DNA from: CAVSQX01 sp963730225
GTDB taxonomy: Bacteria; Planctomycetota; Phycisphaerae; Tepidisphaerales; Tepidisphaeraceae
Reading direction: 5' to 3'
Assembly: GCA_963730225.1 (NCBI GenBank)
Contig: CAVSQX010000002.1
Span: forward strand, 372,001 to 436,000
Length of the DNA: 64,000 nucleotides
Positions within the stretch are counted from its first letter, which is position 1; each line of letters opens with the position of its first letter. The translations under genes were made by a program, and so were the position numbers. Shown here piece by piece: positions 52,853-62,507 of the stretch. The notes beneath the pieces were generated by a model, which was not told the origin of the DNA, did not search any database, and saw only the letters and a program-made list of their open reading frames with translations.

Positions 52853-53554
52853 TTGAGAGTGTTCGATCGAGTGGTCGTGATCAATCTCAGCCGCCGGCCG
52901 CACCGAATGCAGCGATTCTGGCAATCGCTTTCGGATTGGCCGTTCCAAACTCCGCAGCGATTTGCGGCGATCGACGGCCATGCCGTTGTGCCGCCGCCTG
53001 CGTGGCAGCGCGGAAACGGAGCATGGGGGTGCATGCTTTCGCATCGGGCGGTGCTCGATTCGGCGCTGACCGACGGCGTCGAATCCATTCTGGTGCTCGA
53101 AGACGACGCCTGTCCCGTGCCCGATTTTTCGCGATTGGCCAATCGCTTTCTCGCCGATGTGCCGGCCGATTGGGATGGGCTGATGTTTGGCGCCCAGCAT
53201 CTGATGCCGCCGCGGAGCGTCGGCGCCGGCGTCGTCCAGTGCACCACCGCCAATCGAATGCACGCTTACGCACTGCGGTCCCGGTTGATGGGCGTTTTTG
53301 CGAAGTTTCTGAGCCAGGCCACCAACGACCATTGCGATATTCTGTTGGCCGCGTTGATGGGGCACTTCAAAGTTTACGCGCCCGATCCGCTGCTGATCGG
53401 CCAGGACGCTGGGCCGAGCGACATCACCGGGCGGCTGGAACCGCTGCGGTTTCTCTGCCCGGCTCATAAGCTGGCCCTGCGAGTTAAACGCCCGATCGCC
53501 CAGATCGAATCGGAAGTGATCCGCAGCACCACGACGCGCACCGCCGCTGCGTAG
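52853..53554 (+). CDS. Glycosyltransferase family 25 (LPS biosynthesis type)
   Basis: This 233-residue protein starts like GT25 enzymes (VVINLSRRPHRMQRF, residues 8-22), then has GAWGCMLSHRAVL (about 57-69) and the nucleotide-sugar/metal motif LVLEDDACP (about 81-89). It lacks membrane segments and should add a sugar to a surface glycan from the cytoplasm. The start is weak: TTG at 52853 or GTG at 52859, with AGGGGA upstream. It is divergent from GH28 and is followed by a small membrane protein. Confidence 0.88.
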   Translation: MRVFDRVVVINLSRRPHRMQRFWQSLSDWPFQTPQRFAAIDGHAVVPPPAWQRGNGAWGCMLSHRAVLDSALTDGVESILVLEDDACPVPDFSRLANRFLADVPADWDGLMFGAQHLMPPRSVGAGVVQCTTANRMHAYALRSRLMGVFAKFLSQATNDHCDILLAALMGHFKVYAPDPLLIGQDAGPSDITGRLEPLRFLCPAHKLALRVKRPIAQIESEVIRSTTTRTAAA

Positions 53555-53598
53555 GGCGCATTGCCGCCGGTCGGGCCGTTGCGATATGTTCCCGGTTC

Positions 53599-54147
53599 GT
53601 GTTCGAGCTCGAGCGCCAGGCGATCCGTCGTGTCTTTAAGCTTCCGTACCCCACGGTGCGCGAAACGTTCGCTCTGGCCGTGGTGTACATCGTCCAGGCC
53701 CTCTTCTGCACGCTGCTGCTTTTTCTGATCTACCGTCGCGCCAACCTTGTCGGCGAAGGCTGGGCGGTTATCTCGGCGATTATCGTGCTTCAGCCGGGCC
53801 TCGAAGCATCGCTGGCGGCTTCCATCGCCCGCATCTGTTCCAATGTCATCGGCGCTGCCGTGGCCTTGACCGTCGGTCGGTTCCTCGGCTTGGAAATCTG
53901 GTCCGTGCTCGTCGCCCTGGTGATCACGGCCACGATCTGCGAATTGGCTCTGCTGGACATGGGGCTGCGAGCCGCCTGCGTTTCGGTCATCATTGTCATG
54001 ATGTTACACGAGGGCCCTCTGGTTTCATCGGGGATCGAGCGAGCCAGCGCTGTCATCGTTGGCTCCGTGGTTGCGGTGCTGGTGCAGATTGTGGGATCCC
54101 GCGTTAAACATGTGATCGTGCGGCGCGATAATCCGCCGCGGGGTTGA
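53599..54147 (+). CDS. FUSC-like small membrane protein (aromatic acid/fusaric acid exporter-type domain)
   Basis: This 182-residue protein has four or five hydrophobic helices and the pattern WAVISAIIVLQPGLEASLAA, then GAAVALTVGR, typical of the FUSC_2 / DUF939 membrane domain. Full-length FUSC exporters are much longer, with two such domains and a cytoplasmic part, so this is a minimal version. The start is GTG at 53599. It is 34 bases upstream of cca, perhaps in the same transcript. Transport role inferred from family only. Confidence 0.72.
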   Translation: MFELERQAIRRVFKLPYPTVRETFALAVVYIVQALFCTLLLFLIYRRANLVGEGWAVISAIIVLQPGLEASLAASIARICSNVIGAAVALTVGRFLGLEIWSVLVALVITATICELALLDMGLRAACVSVIIVMMLHEGPLVSSGIERASAVIVGSVVAVLVQIVGSRVKHVIVRRDNPPRG

Positions 54148-54180
54148 GTGTCCCGCCGAAGGGGCGGTACGCTTGGCGGC

Positions 54181-55492
54181 ATGTCCGAGCCACCGCTGGG
54201 GTCCAAACCGCCGAGCGACCGGGCCGATGCGCTGTTGGTGCTGCGCCAACTGCGCGACGCCGGTCATGTCGCTTACTTCGCTGGCGGTTGCGTGCGCGAT
54301 GAACTGCTCGGGCTGACGCCGGCGGATTACGACATCGCCACCGATGCGCCGCCGGATCGGGTCCGCCAACTATTCCGCAGCACCGCGGCCGTCGGAGCGG
54401 CGTTTGGCGTGATTCTGGTTCGCCAGAATCGCAGCGTCGTCGAAGTCGCCACGTTCCGCAGCGATCTGGATTACCGCGACGGCCGTCGCCCCAGCGGCGT
54501 TACTTTCACCACCGCCGAGCAAGATGCCCAGCGGCGCGATTTCACCATCAACGGACTTTTTCTCGATCCGCTGGAAAATCGCGTCATCGATTTCGTCGGT
54601 GGACAGGACGATTTGAAATCCAAAATCATCCGCGCGATCGGCCAGCCGCAGCAGCGGTTTGTGGAGGATCATCTTCGGCTGCTGCGCGGTTCGTTTTGCG
54701 GCGAGATTCGATTTTGCGATTGAGCCGATTACCGCCGCCGCGGTCGCCGCGCACGCCGACTTGTTGCCGCGAATCAGTCCGGAGCGAATCGCCGATGAAT
54801 GGCGTCGGATGCTCACTTCCCCGCGTCGTTCCGTGGCGTGGGCGCTGCTGTGGGAGCTGGGTTTGATTCATCCGATCTACCGATTTCTTCCAACTGCCGC
54901 GACCGGCTCGCTGGATCGCCATCGCTCGATTTTTCTCTCCTTCGCTCCGGCGATTTCGATCTCCGTCGGCTCTTCGCTGGCGGCAGCGGCGCTGGATTAT
55001 CTCTGGCAGCGATCGAATCGACCGGCCGATGTACGGGTCTGGCTCGTCAAATCGGCGATCGCCTCGGCGAGCCGAGCGATGCGACAGGCGTTGAAAATCA
55101 GCAACGACGAAGAGAACCAGATGATCGGAACCCTTTGGGGCGTCGGGGCGATGCTGGCGGAACCCGCTCCGACGCTGGCGCGGAAGAAGCGATTCCTGGC
55201 CGAAGCGTCGGCGGCTGGGGCGATTGATCTGCTGCGAGCGATCGCGGCGGTGGGAATGCACCAGCAGCGAATCGCGGATCTGCTGAAGGAGTTGGCCGAT
55301 TTCCGATCGGTCGATTTCGCACCGCCGCCGCTGATTACCGGCGACGATCTCACCGCCGCGGGCGCGTCGCCCGGCCCCATTTTCAAACGGGCTTTGGATG
55401 CTGTGTACGACGCCCAATTGGAGGGGCGCATCACCACCCGTCAGCAGGCGCTGGAGATGGCATTGCAGATTGTTCAGCGGGGGATGGGGTAG
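54181..55492 (+). CDS. cca: tRNA nucleotidyltransferase / poly(A) polymerase family, split by a frameshift
   Basis: The first frame has the class II nucleotidyltransferase head: GGCVRDELLG, then ADYDIATDAPP with the catalytic Asp pair, RRDFTINGLFLDP and RFVEDHLRLLR. The second continues VRFAARFDFAIEP and the helical body to 55492. Adding GC in the run at 54684-54689 restores the invariant LRAVRFAARF exactly, giving about 437 residues. The enzyme repairs or adds the CCA end of tRNAs, needed because the tRNA gene here does not encode CCA. There is no HD domain. The ATG at 54181 is preferred to 54148. An essential gene broken this way points to a sequence error. Confidence 0.9.
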
Positions 55493-55588
55493 GAAATGGT
55501 TTTGGAATCCGCAGGGCGGCGGTTGGGTCGGACGATCCGGGCCGACGGAGTACCTTTGGCCCGGCGTGAAGGAGATTCGAAATGGCTT

Positions 55589-55921
55589 CTAATTCGATGC
55601 CATCGAGGCGATCACCTGCTTCATATCGCCGATCTGCTTGATGCGAAGGCCGAAGTTCTCGCCGATCTTGACCGTTTCGCCGGTGCCGATGGGTTTGTTG
55701 TTGATGAGCAGTTCCAGCGGCTCTTCGCTGCTTTTGACGAACTCGATGATCGCTCCGACGCCCAGCCGCATCACTTCCGACAGCAGCAGCTTTCGTTCCG
55801 CCAGTTTCACGATTACCGGCACCTGAAGCCGCAGAATGCGTTGCAGCTCTCCCGATGTTTTGGAATTGTCGGCCGCCGGATTGACCCGTTTCAAAGGCAT
55901 CGCTTCGGACATTATCGGCAC
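55589..55921 (-). CDS. fliN: FliN-like SpoA-domain protein
   Basis: This 110-residue protein consists mainly of the SpoA (FliN/FliM C-terminal) domain. The conserved run LQVPVIVKLAERKLLLSEV begins near residue 32, then comes LGVGAIIEF, EPLELLINNKPIGTGE and a final GLRIKQI. The length fits FliN, a flagellar switch or export component. Possible starts are 55921, 55912 and 55900. No other switch or flagellar gene is in the window apart from a FapA-type protein at 7.7 kb. It is 23 bases downstream of a hypothetical gene on the same strand. Confidence 0.85.
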   Translation of the reverse strand: MPIMSEAMPLKRVNPAADNSKTSGELQRILRLQVPVIVKLAERKLLLSEVMRLGVGAIIEFVKSSEEPLELLINNKPIGTGETVKIGENFGLRIKQIGDMKQVIASMASN

Positions 55922-55944
55922 TTGTGCACAGTTCTCAACAGAAG

Positions 55945-56469
55945 CTACTTTCCGGCTTCGATTCTCTTCACATAGAACTGCGAATCGGTTGCACGCTGTC
56001 CAACGAAGTGCAAGCTGAGGGGATAGACCAATCGGCAGGTTCTATAAAACTCCAGGATTCTCTCGCCGTGCCGAAACTGGCGTTCCAAATTGGCTTCGAC
56101 ATGGTCCGCCAGTTCGCCCGGCAACGCCTTTTGCCGATCGTAATCCCAATTCGGATCGATGCGCACGAGCAAATGGGCCTCTTCCCAATCGATGGGATAT
56201 CCGTGAACATATCCTTCGCCGGTGCGGGGTGTGTAGAACCAAAAGCAGATGAACCGATCTTTCCAGGCCGTCCCCACGGCGTTTTCCGCGCCGCTGACTA
56301 ATCTGGCGTGAGAAGTTCGAATCGCCTGCCCGCTCATCGGCCGGCACACCCACACCTTGCGCGCCCTGCAATCGTAAATGCCAACGTGCGGATATTTCCC
56401 GTTGAATCGGTCGGTGGTGAATCGACGGCTGACGTGCGGACCATCCTCACTGCCAGAGGATCCAAACAT
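55945..56469 (-). CDS. Hypothetical protein, possibly co-transcribed with fliN
   Basis: This open frame of 174 residues contains a protein-like core (AWKDRFICFWFYTPRTGEGY, then HGYPIDWEEAHLLVRIDPNW). It has no signal peptide, helices or motif I recognise. The alternative frame on the plus strand (55924-56301) has less natural composition. The start is unsure; Met60 is a possible later start. It ends 23 bases before fliN on the same strand. No function can be given. Confidence 0.6.
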   Translation of the reverse strand: MFGSSGSEDGPHVSRRFTTDRFNGKYPHVGIYDCRARKVWVCRPMSGQAIRTSHARLVSGAENAVGTAWKDRFICFWFYTPRTGEGYVHGYPIDWEEAHLLVRIDPNWDYDRQKALPGELADHVEANLERQFRHGERILEFYRTCRLVYPLSLHFVGQRATDSQFYVKRIEAGK

Positions 56470-56535
56470 TCAATACATCCCGGATTTCACAGCTGCGCCA
56501 TGTTCGGTTCGGACTTCAATGAGTCATCGTCGCGC

Positions 56536-57192
56536 TCATCGCATGATCCACTCGTGTCCCTCTTCGATCACCGGCGTTTCGCCCGGATACTCATCGCCAC
56601 CGCGGATGAAGAAGTTCATTTGCAACGTCTTGCGCAGAAAGATCAGGCCGGTTTTATCCTTCAGGTCGTCGGCGTTATCGACCGTTTGAAGATCGCCGTT
56701 GACCATCCGCAGGATGACCGATTCACCGCTGAGCCCCGTGACGAAAATGGAAAAGTGTCCCATTTTCGTCATCGGCTCGGGCCAGACCGCAACGCCGTCG
56801 CGCGCCTCGGCGGGGCCGATGCGCACCTCACCGGTGATCGTCTCGAACGGCTCCAGGTACGGGTTGTGCTCTCGATCCTTGATCAAATCGAACACGGGTT
56901 TGGCGATGTTTTTGTCCGAGCGATATACTTTGGCGTCATCCGCCAGCAGATTGAACTGCGGGAGATACACTTGTTCCTTGTCGGTGTTGTTGGTCACGGT
57001 GTAGGTGATGTACCAAAACGCGCGGGGCGAAGGGGCGTTGGCGGTGTCCACGACGATTCGCTTCGGCAGGCTGTGGGTGAAATCCAGTTCCCACGAGATG
57101 GGATATGGGCTGGGTTTGGGATAGGGCACATCGGCCCGTGCGGCGCTGGCCAAGGCGAGAAACAAACCAAAAATCAATCGCCCGCGCACCAT
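56536..57192 (-). CDS. Secreted hypothetical protein
   Basis: This 218-residue protein has a clear signal peptide (RLIFGLFLALASAARAD). Its mature part looks like an Ig-like or beta-sandwich domain: WYITYTVTNNTDKEQVYLP resembles strand-rich adhesion or chaperone-like folds. GGGAG lies upstream of the ATG at 57192; the open frame above this start is not coding. I know such proteins as conserved hypotheticals in planctomycetes, without assigned function. It stands alone, divergent from a GNAT. Confidence 0.72.
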   Translation of the reverse strand: MVRGRLIFGLFLALASAARADVPYPKPSPYPISWELDFTHSLPKRIVVDTANAPSPRAFWYITYTVTNNTDKEQVYLPQFNLLADDAKVYRSDKNIAKPVFDLIKDREHNPYLEPFETITGEVRIGPAEARDGVAVWPEPMTKMGHFSIFVTGLSGESVILRMVNGDLQTVDNADDLKDKTGLIFLRKTLQMNFFIRGGDEYPGETPVIEEGHEWIMR

Positions 57193-57496
57193 CGCAACTC
57201 CCAAAAAAGATCCCCGAACGTACCCACCCGGTGGCGCCGGCCTTTCATCCGCCGCGCCGTCGCGGTTATTCTTACGACTCGGTGAATCCGCTGTCAAATC
57301 CGAACTCTTTGCCCGACGCCCCCGAATTCCGCCCTGCGCACAGGCCGAGATTCCGCTCGCTCTTGGCCTGATTCTGACCCCTGCCTCCGTTAACCGCGAT
57401 GCCCAGGTTACCGATTTTATCCGCCTGTCGGCCCAGCGAGGCATCCATCTGGGCGATCTGCGCGTTCTGAGCTTCCAGAACCGCGTTCTTTGGGCC

Positions 57497-58234
57497 GTGC
57501 TACCGATTCTCAATCCAGGCCGAACCATGTTGATGCTGGGTGCTTCGGTTCGCACGGCGATGTCTCATCTGCCGATGATTTCGGCCGCCATCGATTCGAT
57601 CTGCGTGCAGTTCGCACCCCGGGAGGTGCAATTGGCGCAGGTGTTGATTGAGCCGTCGGACCAGCAGACGATCGACATCTACACCGGCAGTGGATTTGTT
57701 CGAATGGCCGAGTTGCTGTATCTGCATCGAACTGTTCGCCAGTCAGCGCCGTCGCTGCCGCCGCCACCGGCCGGCTTTAATTTAGATCGTTACAGTTCAG
57801 CCACACATTCCGGGTTTGCCGCCGCGATTCTTGCCAGCTATCAGGACAGTCTCGACTGCCCCGGCCTCAACGGGGTGAGGAACATCCAGGACGTCATAGC
57901 CGGCCACAAGGCCGCCGGGGAATTCGATCCCAACGATTGGTTCCTGCTTACCCAGCTTGGCCATCCGATGGCCGTTGTGCTGCTGAACCGAACCACTCCT
58001 GTTGATGCCATGGAGCTGGTTTATCTCGGCGTCGCCCCTGCCGCACGGCAGAAAGGGCTGGGGAATTACCTGATGCAAATGGCGTTGGCCCAGGTGCGTC
58101 TACGCAAGCTTTCGGCGCTGACGTTGGCGGTCGATTCGCAGAATCTCCCCGCTCGCCGGCTGTATCAGCGTCACGGCCTCCAGCAGATGTTGAGCCGGGT
58201 TGCCCTGATGCGGGATTTGGTTTCGCTCCGATAA
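57497..58234 (+). CDS. GNAT acetyltransferase with two GNAT-like halves; true start probably further upstream
   Basis: From the GTG at 57497 there are 245 residues with a C-terminal GNAT domain: MELVYLGVAPAARQKGLGNYL (about residues 174-194, given by its ends), then LALTLAVDSQNLPARRLYQRHG. The N-terminal half also looks like a worn GNAT fold (VQLAQVLIEPSDQQTIDIYTGSGF). The frame stays open upstream to before 57300 with convincing protein sequence (LILTPASVNRDAQVTDFIRL, HLGDLRVLSFQNRVLWAV) but has no start codon there. A lost base near 57340 would link it to a GTG at 57282. The plan recalls mycothiol synthase-like proteins. Substrate unknown. Confidence 0.72.
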   Translation: MLPILNPGRTMLMLGASVRTAMSHLPMISAAIDSICVQFAPREVQLAQVLIEPSDQQTIDIYTGSGFVRMAELLYLHRTVRQSAPSLPPPPAGFNLDRYSSATHSGFAAAILASYQDSLDCPGLNGVRNIQDVIAGHKAAGEFDPNDWFLLTQLGHPMAVVLLNRTTPVDAMELVYLGVAPAARQKGLGNYLMQMALAQVRLRKLSALTLAVDSQNLPARRLYQRHGLQQMLSRVALMRDLVSLR

Positions 58235-58251
58235 TCCGCGGCGTGGCCATG

Positions 58252-58363
58252 CTATCCACATCACTTCTCCCCAAAGCGTCCACAGGTCCGATAATTTGTG
58301 GAGTTTCAGTGCAGAAAAGTTTTTTTCAACGGCTTATCCATGTGCCGCCGATGGTTGTGAATG
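58252..58363. other. Candidate oriC segment: DnaA-box-like sites upstream of dnaA
   Basis: The 560-base gap before dnaA holds CTATCCACA (58252-58260, one mismatch to TTATCCACA) and TTATCCATG (58334-58342, two mismatches). Looser forms are GCGTCCACA at 58276 and, inverted, TTTGTGGAG at 58297 and TTGTGAATG at 58355. AT-rich runs lie between. The position next to dnaA is typical for an origin. dnaN is not adjacent, so an autoregulatory dnaA promoter with DnaA boxes is an alternative. Confidence 0.4.
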
Positions 58364-58794
58364 TGTGCCGAAAAAACCGATAATGACGGCCTTGCTAGTG
58401 CTGGCAACAGACACTACATTCGCCCCGTCGGATTCAGGTTTGGATTGGATTTGACTCACGGATGATGAGCGGCCGGTGAAGCGGAAATTAGGGTTCTTGG
58501 GCCACTTCACCCAGCCGACTCGGATGCACACGCCGCAGGATGCGATCTCACGGAAGAATTGAAGAGGCATGACGCCCCAGGGCTGACTGTCCACCGGGGA
58601 AATGCCCCGTCGACCCCTCGCCGGCTCGTTGCGCGGCGGCGGGCTTATCGGGATTCGGTGGACCGGACCACCTCAGCAGCGCTTCCGCCATGGAGGGGCG
58701 ACGCGCTTCTGTCGGTGCGGTGCGCTCGGACGCTCTCTGGGCTTCCGTTCGCTCCGGAGCGATGAGCTGTTTTTTCACGGGAAGGAGTACCGTC

Positions 58795-60290
58795 GTGAGT
58801 TGCTTGACCGCGCACGACCCTCAGTTGGAGCGATTGGCCGATGCCATCGCCCAGAAAGTCGGACAACAACGCTTTCATGTCTGGTTCAACAATTCCACCA
58901 GGCTCGATCTGCGAAACGACGGCCTGGAAATCGCCGTACCCAATGATTTCATCGGTGAATGGATCGGCCGAAATTTCACCCGGCCCATCCAGGAGGCCGT
59001 TCACGAAGTGCTCGGTTGCACGATGTCGGTGCGCTTCAACGTGGTCCCCGAAATGTTCGACAAAAAAGCCACCGGCACCACCGGCGCTCCCGCGGCGGTG
59101 GACCCCAAGCGTCCTGCCAAGCTGTCGGCGATGACAGTTGGATTCGATACCCCGCGCCGAATGGCGGTTTTGCCCCCCATCTCTCGGCGCATAGCGCCGC
59201 CTCGTCGGCGGATTCTTCGGCGTTCGGCGCCCATCCGCGTCTCCGCCATGATCTGGGCACTTTCGTCGTCGGCCCCAGCAATCAATTGGCGTACAACACC
59301 GTCATGTATGTCGCCGAATTCCCCGGAGCCCAGTACAACCCGCTGTTCGTGCACGGCAACTGCGGGCTGGGCAAAACCCACCTGCTTCAAGGCCTTTGCC
59401 GGCAATTTGCCGATCTTCACCCCACGCGCCGCTGGACGTATCTTACCGGCGAGGAATTCACCAACGAATTCCTGTTTGCCCTTCGCCAGAACAAGCTCGA
59501 CACCTTCCGCCGAAAAATGCGCGACCTGGATTTGCTCGTCATCGACGACGTGCATTTTCTCTCCGGAAAAAAGGCGACGCAGGAGGAATTTCTCCACACC
59601 TTCAACGCCATCGAGGCGATGGGCCGACAGGTGGTGATGGCCAGCGACAATCATCCGAAGATGATCGAAGAATTCGGCGAATCGCTGATCAACCGGTTCG
59701 TCAGCGGCATGGTCGTTCGCATCGACCCGCCGAATTTCGCCACCCGCTCGGCGGTGCTGCGAACGTTGTCTCATCGCATCGGGCTGAATCTTTCCGAGGA
59801 AGTGGTCGGTTGGATTGCCCGGCGGGTGACGCAGAACATCCGCGAACTCGAAGGGGCCATCACCCGAATCGTCGCCCACACCAAGCTCAGCGGAATCGCT
59901 CCCGATTTGGCGATGGTTCAGCACTCCCTGGGCGATCTGGATCGTCAGTTGATTACGCCGATCCGTCCGGACAACATCGTCCAGGCCGTCTGCAATTACT
60001 TTGGTCTGGAGCACAAAGATCTGATGTCCGGCCGGCGTCAGCGGACGATTTCCCTGGCTCGCAGCGTGGCGATGTATCTGGTGCGCAAGACCGCCAAGTT
60101 GAGCTTCCCCGAGATCGGCACGCGGATGGGTAAGCGAAATCACAGCACGGTAATCAGCGCCTGTCGCCGCATCGAGCGAGCCGTCGCCCGCAACGAGCCG
60201 CTCATCTGGAGCAGCGCCATCGGTCAGCGCGAGGAGGAAGCAACGGAACTGGTTCAGCGTCTGGAGGAACACAGCCGCGCGATGAATTAA
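58795..60290 (+). CDS. dnaA: Chromosomal replication initiator DnaA, split by one frameshift
   Basis: The start is GTG at 58795 with GGAAGGAG upstream. Domain I is in the first frame (ADAIAQKVGQQRFHVWF). After the variable linker, at a run of four C near 59147-59150, the frame shifts; one added C gives DTPAPNGGFAPH and an open frame to 60290. The second frame has Walker A GNCGLGKTHLL, Walker B LLVIDDVHFLSGKK, the arginine-finger region LINRFVSGM, and domain IV with KRNHSTVISACRRI for DnaA-box binding. The joined length of about 498 residues is normal. The protein opens the origin. It is followed by dnaG and rpoD, not dnaN. The break must be a sequence error or be tolerated. Confidence 0.95.
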
Positions 60291-60479
60291 CGCCGCTCCG
60301 TTTAACGGCGTGCCCGAAGGGCCGCGTGCGTGCGTGTGCATTGGTTTTTCGCCCAAAAACCCATTTTGACCGCCCCTCGAACCGGTGATATATTTCAGTG
60401 TTTTCGGCAGCGAAGCCTTTCTCCAGGACCAACGCCGGCGCTTCAGGTCCGCGCCGGCCGGCAATTTGTCATTGAGGGT

Positions 60480-62288
60480 ATGGTTAGCGTGAATCCCTCC
60501 AGCACGGACACCAAGTCTCAGGTTTTGCAGGCGACCAACCTTCTGGATTTGGTCAGCCGATCCGTCTCGCTCAAGCGTCGGGGCCGCAACTACGTCGGCC
60601 TGTGCCCGTTCCATCAGGAAAAAACCCCCTCGTTCAACGTCGACCCCACGCGCGGTTTTTTCCGCTGTTTCGGCTGCGGGGCCAAAGGCAACGCCATCGA
60701 CTTCGTGATGCAGCGTGATCGCGTCGAATTTCTCGACGCCCTTCGCCAGCTCGCCCAGGCCGCCGGCATCGAGTTGCCGAAATACGGCCAGACGCGCGAA
60801 AAAGTAAGCCAGCGGCAATTGCTTCTCGACGCCAACTCCGCCGCTGGCTCGTTCTTTGAAAAAAATCTCACCGATCCCGCCGGCTCGGCCGCAAGAGATT
60901 ATCTCAAACAGCGCGGGTTCACGGCCGATTCCATTCGCAAATTTCAGATCGGTCTGGCCTCCGATTCCTGGGATGCGCTGCTGCAAAGTTCGGTCGGACG
61001 AAAATTCCCTCCGCCCGTTTTGGCGTCCGCTGGCCTGGCCAAGCCGCGCGAAACCGGCGGGTTTTACGACACGTTCCGCAATCGGCTGATGTTTCCGATC
61101 CGCGACGAAACTGGCCGAATCATCGCCTTCGGCGGCCGGGTGATGCCGGGCTCGGACGATCCGGCGAAATATCTAAACAGCCCCGAAACGGCGCTTTTCT
61201 CCAAGAGTCGCTGTGTCTTCGGGCTCGATTTGGCCAAACAGAAAATCGTCGAGACGCGCACGGTTGCCGTCGTCGAGGGATACACCGACGTGGTCATGTC
61301 CCATCAATTCGGCGCGACGAACGTCGTCTCGATCCTGGGCACCGCCATGACCGAGCAGCACATTTCCGTGCTTCGCCGATTCGCCGACCGCATGGTGCTG
61401 CTGTTCGACGCCGACTCCGCCGGCGAGAATGCGATGAATCGCGCCGTCGAATTGTTCCTCACCCAGCCCGTTGAGATCGCCATCGCCAATTTGCCCGATG
61501 GTCTGGACCCCGACGAATATCTTTTGAAGTATGGCCTGGAGAAATTCCAGGAAATTCTGCGCACCGCCGCCGACGCCCTGACCTACAAATGGAAACAGCT
61601 CGTTCGGCAGTTTGCCCAGAATGACGATCTGACCGGCCGCCAGGCCGCCGTCAGCAAATATCTTGATCTGCTGGCGGCCGCCCGGGGTTCGGGCCCGGTC
61701 GATTCCATCCGTTGGGGCGGAACCCTGGCGCGCGTCAGCCGGTTGACTGAAATTCCGATGCCCGACTTGAATCGGCGGTTCCGTTTCAAGCCCGCCACTG
61801 CTCGGTCGCAGCCCAAGGCCGATCCGATTCCCGTCATTCGCCCCGACAAGCGCCGCACCGCCGAACGATGGATTTTGGCGACCCTTTTGGCCGAGCCGCA
61901 CCGCTGGGCCGTCGTTCAGCAAACCGTGCAGATATCAGATTTTACCGATGAGACCGCCCAGCAACTGGCACAGGCGTGCTGGCGTTGCCACCAGGATGAC
62001 GGTCCGGCGGATTTCAACCAGTTTCTCGGCACCCTCGATGCCCCGGCCCCCGCGGCCCTGGCGGTTGATCTCATCGACGAGTTCGATTCTCTGGAAGACC
62101 CCCAGGCCCGGCTTGACGAGGCCCTGGGTCTTTTGACGGAAATGCGAAATCGGGAAGAAGAGCAAAAACACTTAGCCGCCCTTCGGCGTACAGAACAATC
62201 GTCGCCGTCGGCAAATTTGGAATCCGACGCCCTCTGGCTGCTGCAAGAAAAACGCAGACAACCAGACTTACGCCGGAATTGCGGCTAA
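60480..62288 (+). CDS. dnaG: DNA primase DnaG
   Basis: This 602-residue primase has the CHC2-type zinc finger (LCPFHQEKTPSF then FFRCFGCG, residues about 41-70). The Toprim core has VEGYTDVVMSHQFG with its catalytic Glu and LLFDADSAGENA with the DxD metal-binding Asps. A helicase-binding C-terminal region is present. I chose the ATG at 60480 because it has GAGGG just upstream and aligns with the family N-terminus; the frame opens at 60330. It lies 190 bases after dnaA and 220 before rpoD. It makes RNA primers for replication. No break. Confidence 0.95.
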   Translation: MVSVNPSSTDTKSQVLQATNLLDLVSRSVSLKRRGRNYVGLCPFHQEKTPSFNVDPTRGFFRCFGCGAKGNAIDFVMQRDRVEFLDALRQLAQAAGIELPKYGQTREKVSQRQLLLDANSAAGSFFEKNLTDPAGSAARDYLKQRGFTADSIRKFQIGLASDSWDALLQSSVGRKFPPPVLASAGLAKPRETGGFYDTFRNRLMFPIRDETGRIIAFGGRVMPGSDDPAKYLNSPETALFSKSRCVFGLDLAKQKIVETRTVAVVEGYTDVVMSHQFGATNVVSILGTAMTEQHISVLRRFADRMVLLFDADSAGENAMNRAVELFLTQPVEIAIANLPDGLDPDEYLLKYGLEKFQEILRTAADALTYKWKQLVRQFAQNDDLTGRQAAVSKYLDLLAAARGSGPVDSIRWGGTLARVSRLTEIPMPDLNRRFRFKPATARSQPKADPIPVIRPDKRRTAERWILATLLAEPHRWAVVQQTVQISDFTDETAQQLAQACWRCHQDDGPADFNQFLGTLDAPAPAALAVDLIDEFDSLEDPQARLDEALGLLTEMRNREEEQKHLAALRRTEQSSPSANLESDALWLLQEKRRQPDLRRNCG

Positions 62289-62342
62289 AATAATAGTTGG
62301 TTGCGACCGTGGTTGTTACAACACGACGCTTGTTTAGCGTCA

Positions 62343-62363
62343 GCCCGGAGGGCCGGGCGTTTT
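62343..62363 (+). terminator. Possible attenuating hairpin between dnaG and rpoD
   Basis: GCCCGG (62343-62348) pairs with CCGGGC (62353-62358) around a 4-base loop, followed by GTTTT. The stem is short and the T run only four bases, so partial termination or an RNA-processing site is more likely than a full stop. In many bacteria the dnaG-rpoD boundary is regulated. Confidence 0.4.
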
Positions 62364-62507
62364 CGTCGGTAACGCCACCAATTCGGCAACCGCCCAACAA
62401 TTGAATACCGGGTGTCGTCACCCGTTCTCGTTACAGGGATCAGGAACACCCCTGAGCTCCTTGGCCCGAACGATCGGCCCCGCAGGCTCCGTGTCGGATT
62501 GTTCTGT

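Noticed and set aside
60343..60361. GGTTTTT/AAAAACC inverted repeat between dnaA and dnaG as a terminator
   Set aside because: Seven weak pairs with no following T run on either strand; perhaps only a minor hairpin in the leader.
59001..60986. 661-residue open frame on the minus strand across dnaA and dnaG
   Set aside because: It is antisense to two certain genes, shows no recognisable motif and arises from the codon bias of high-GC DNA.
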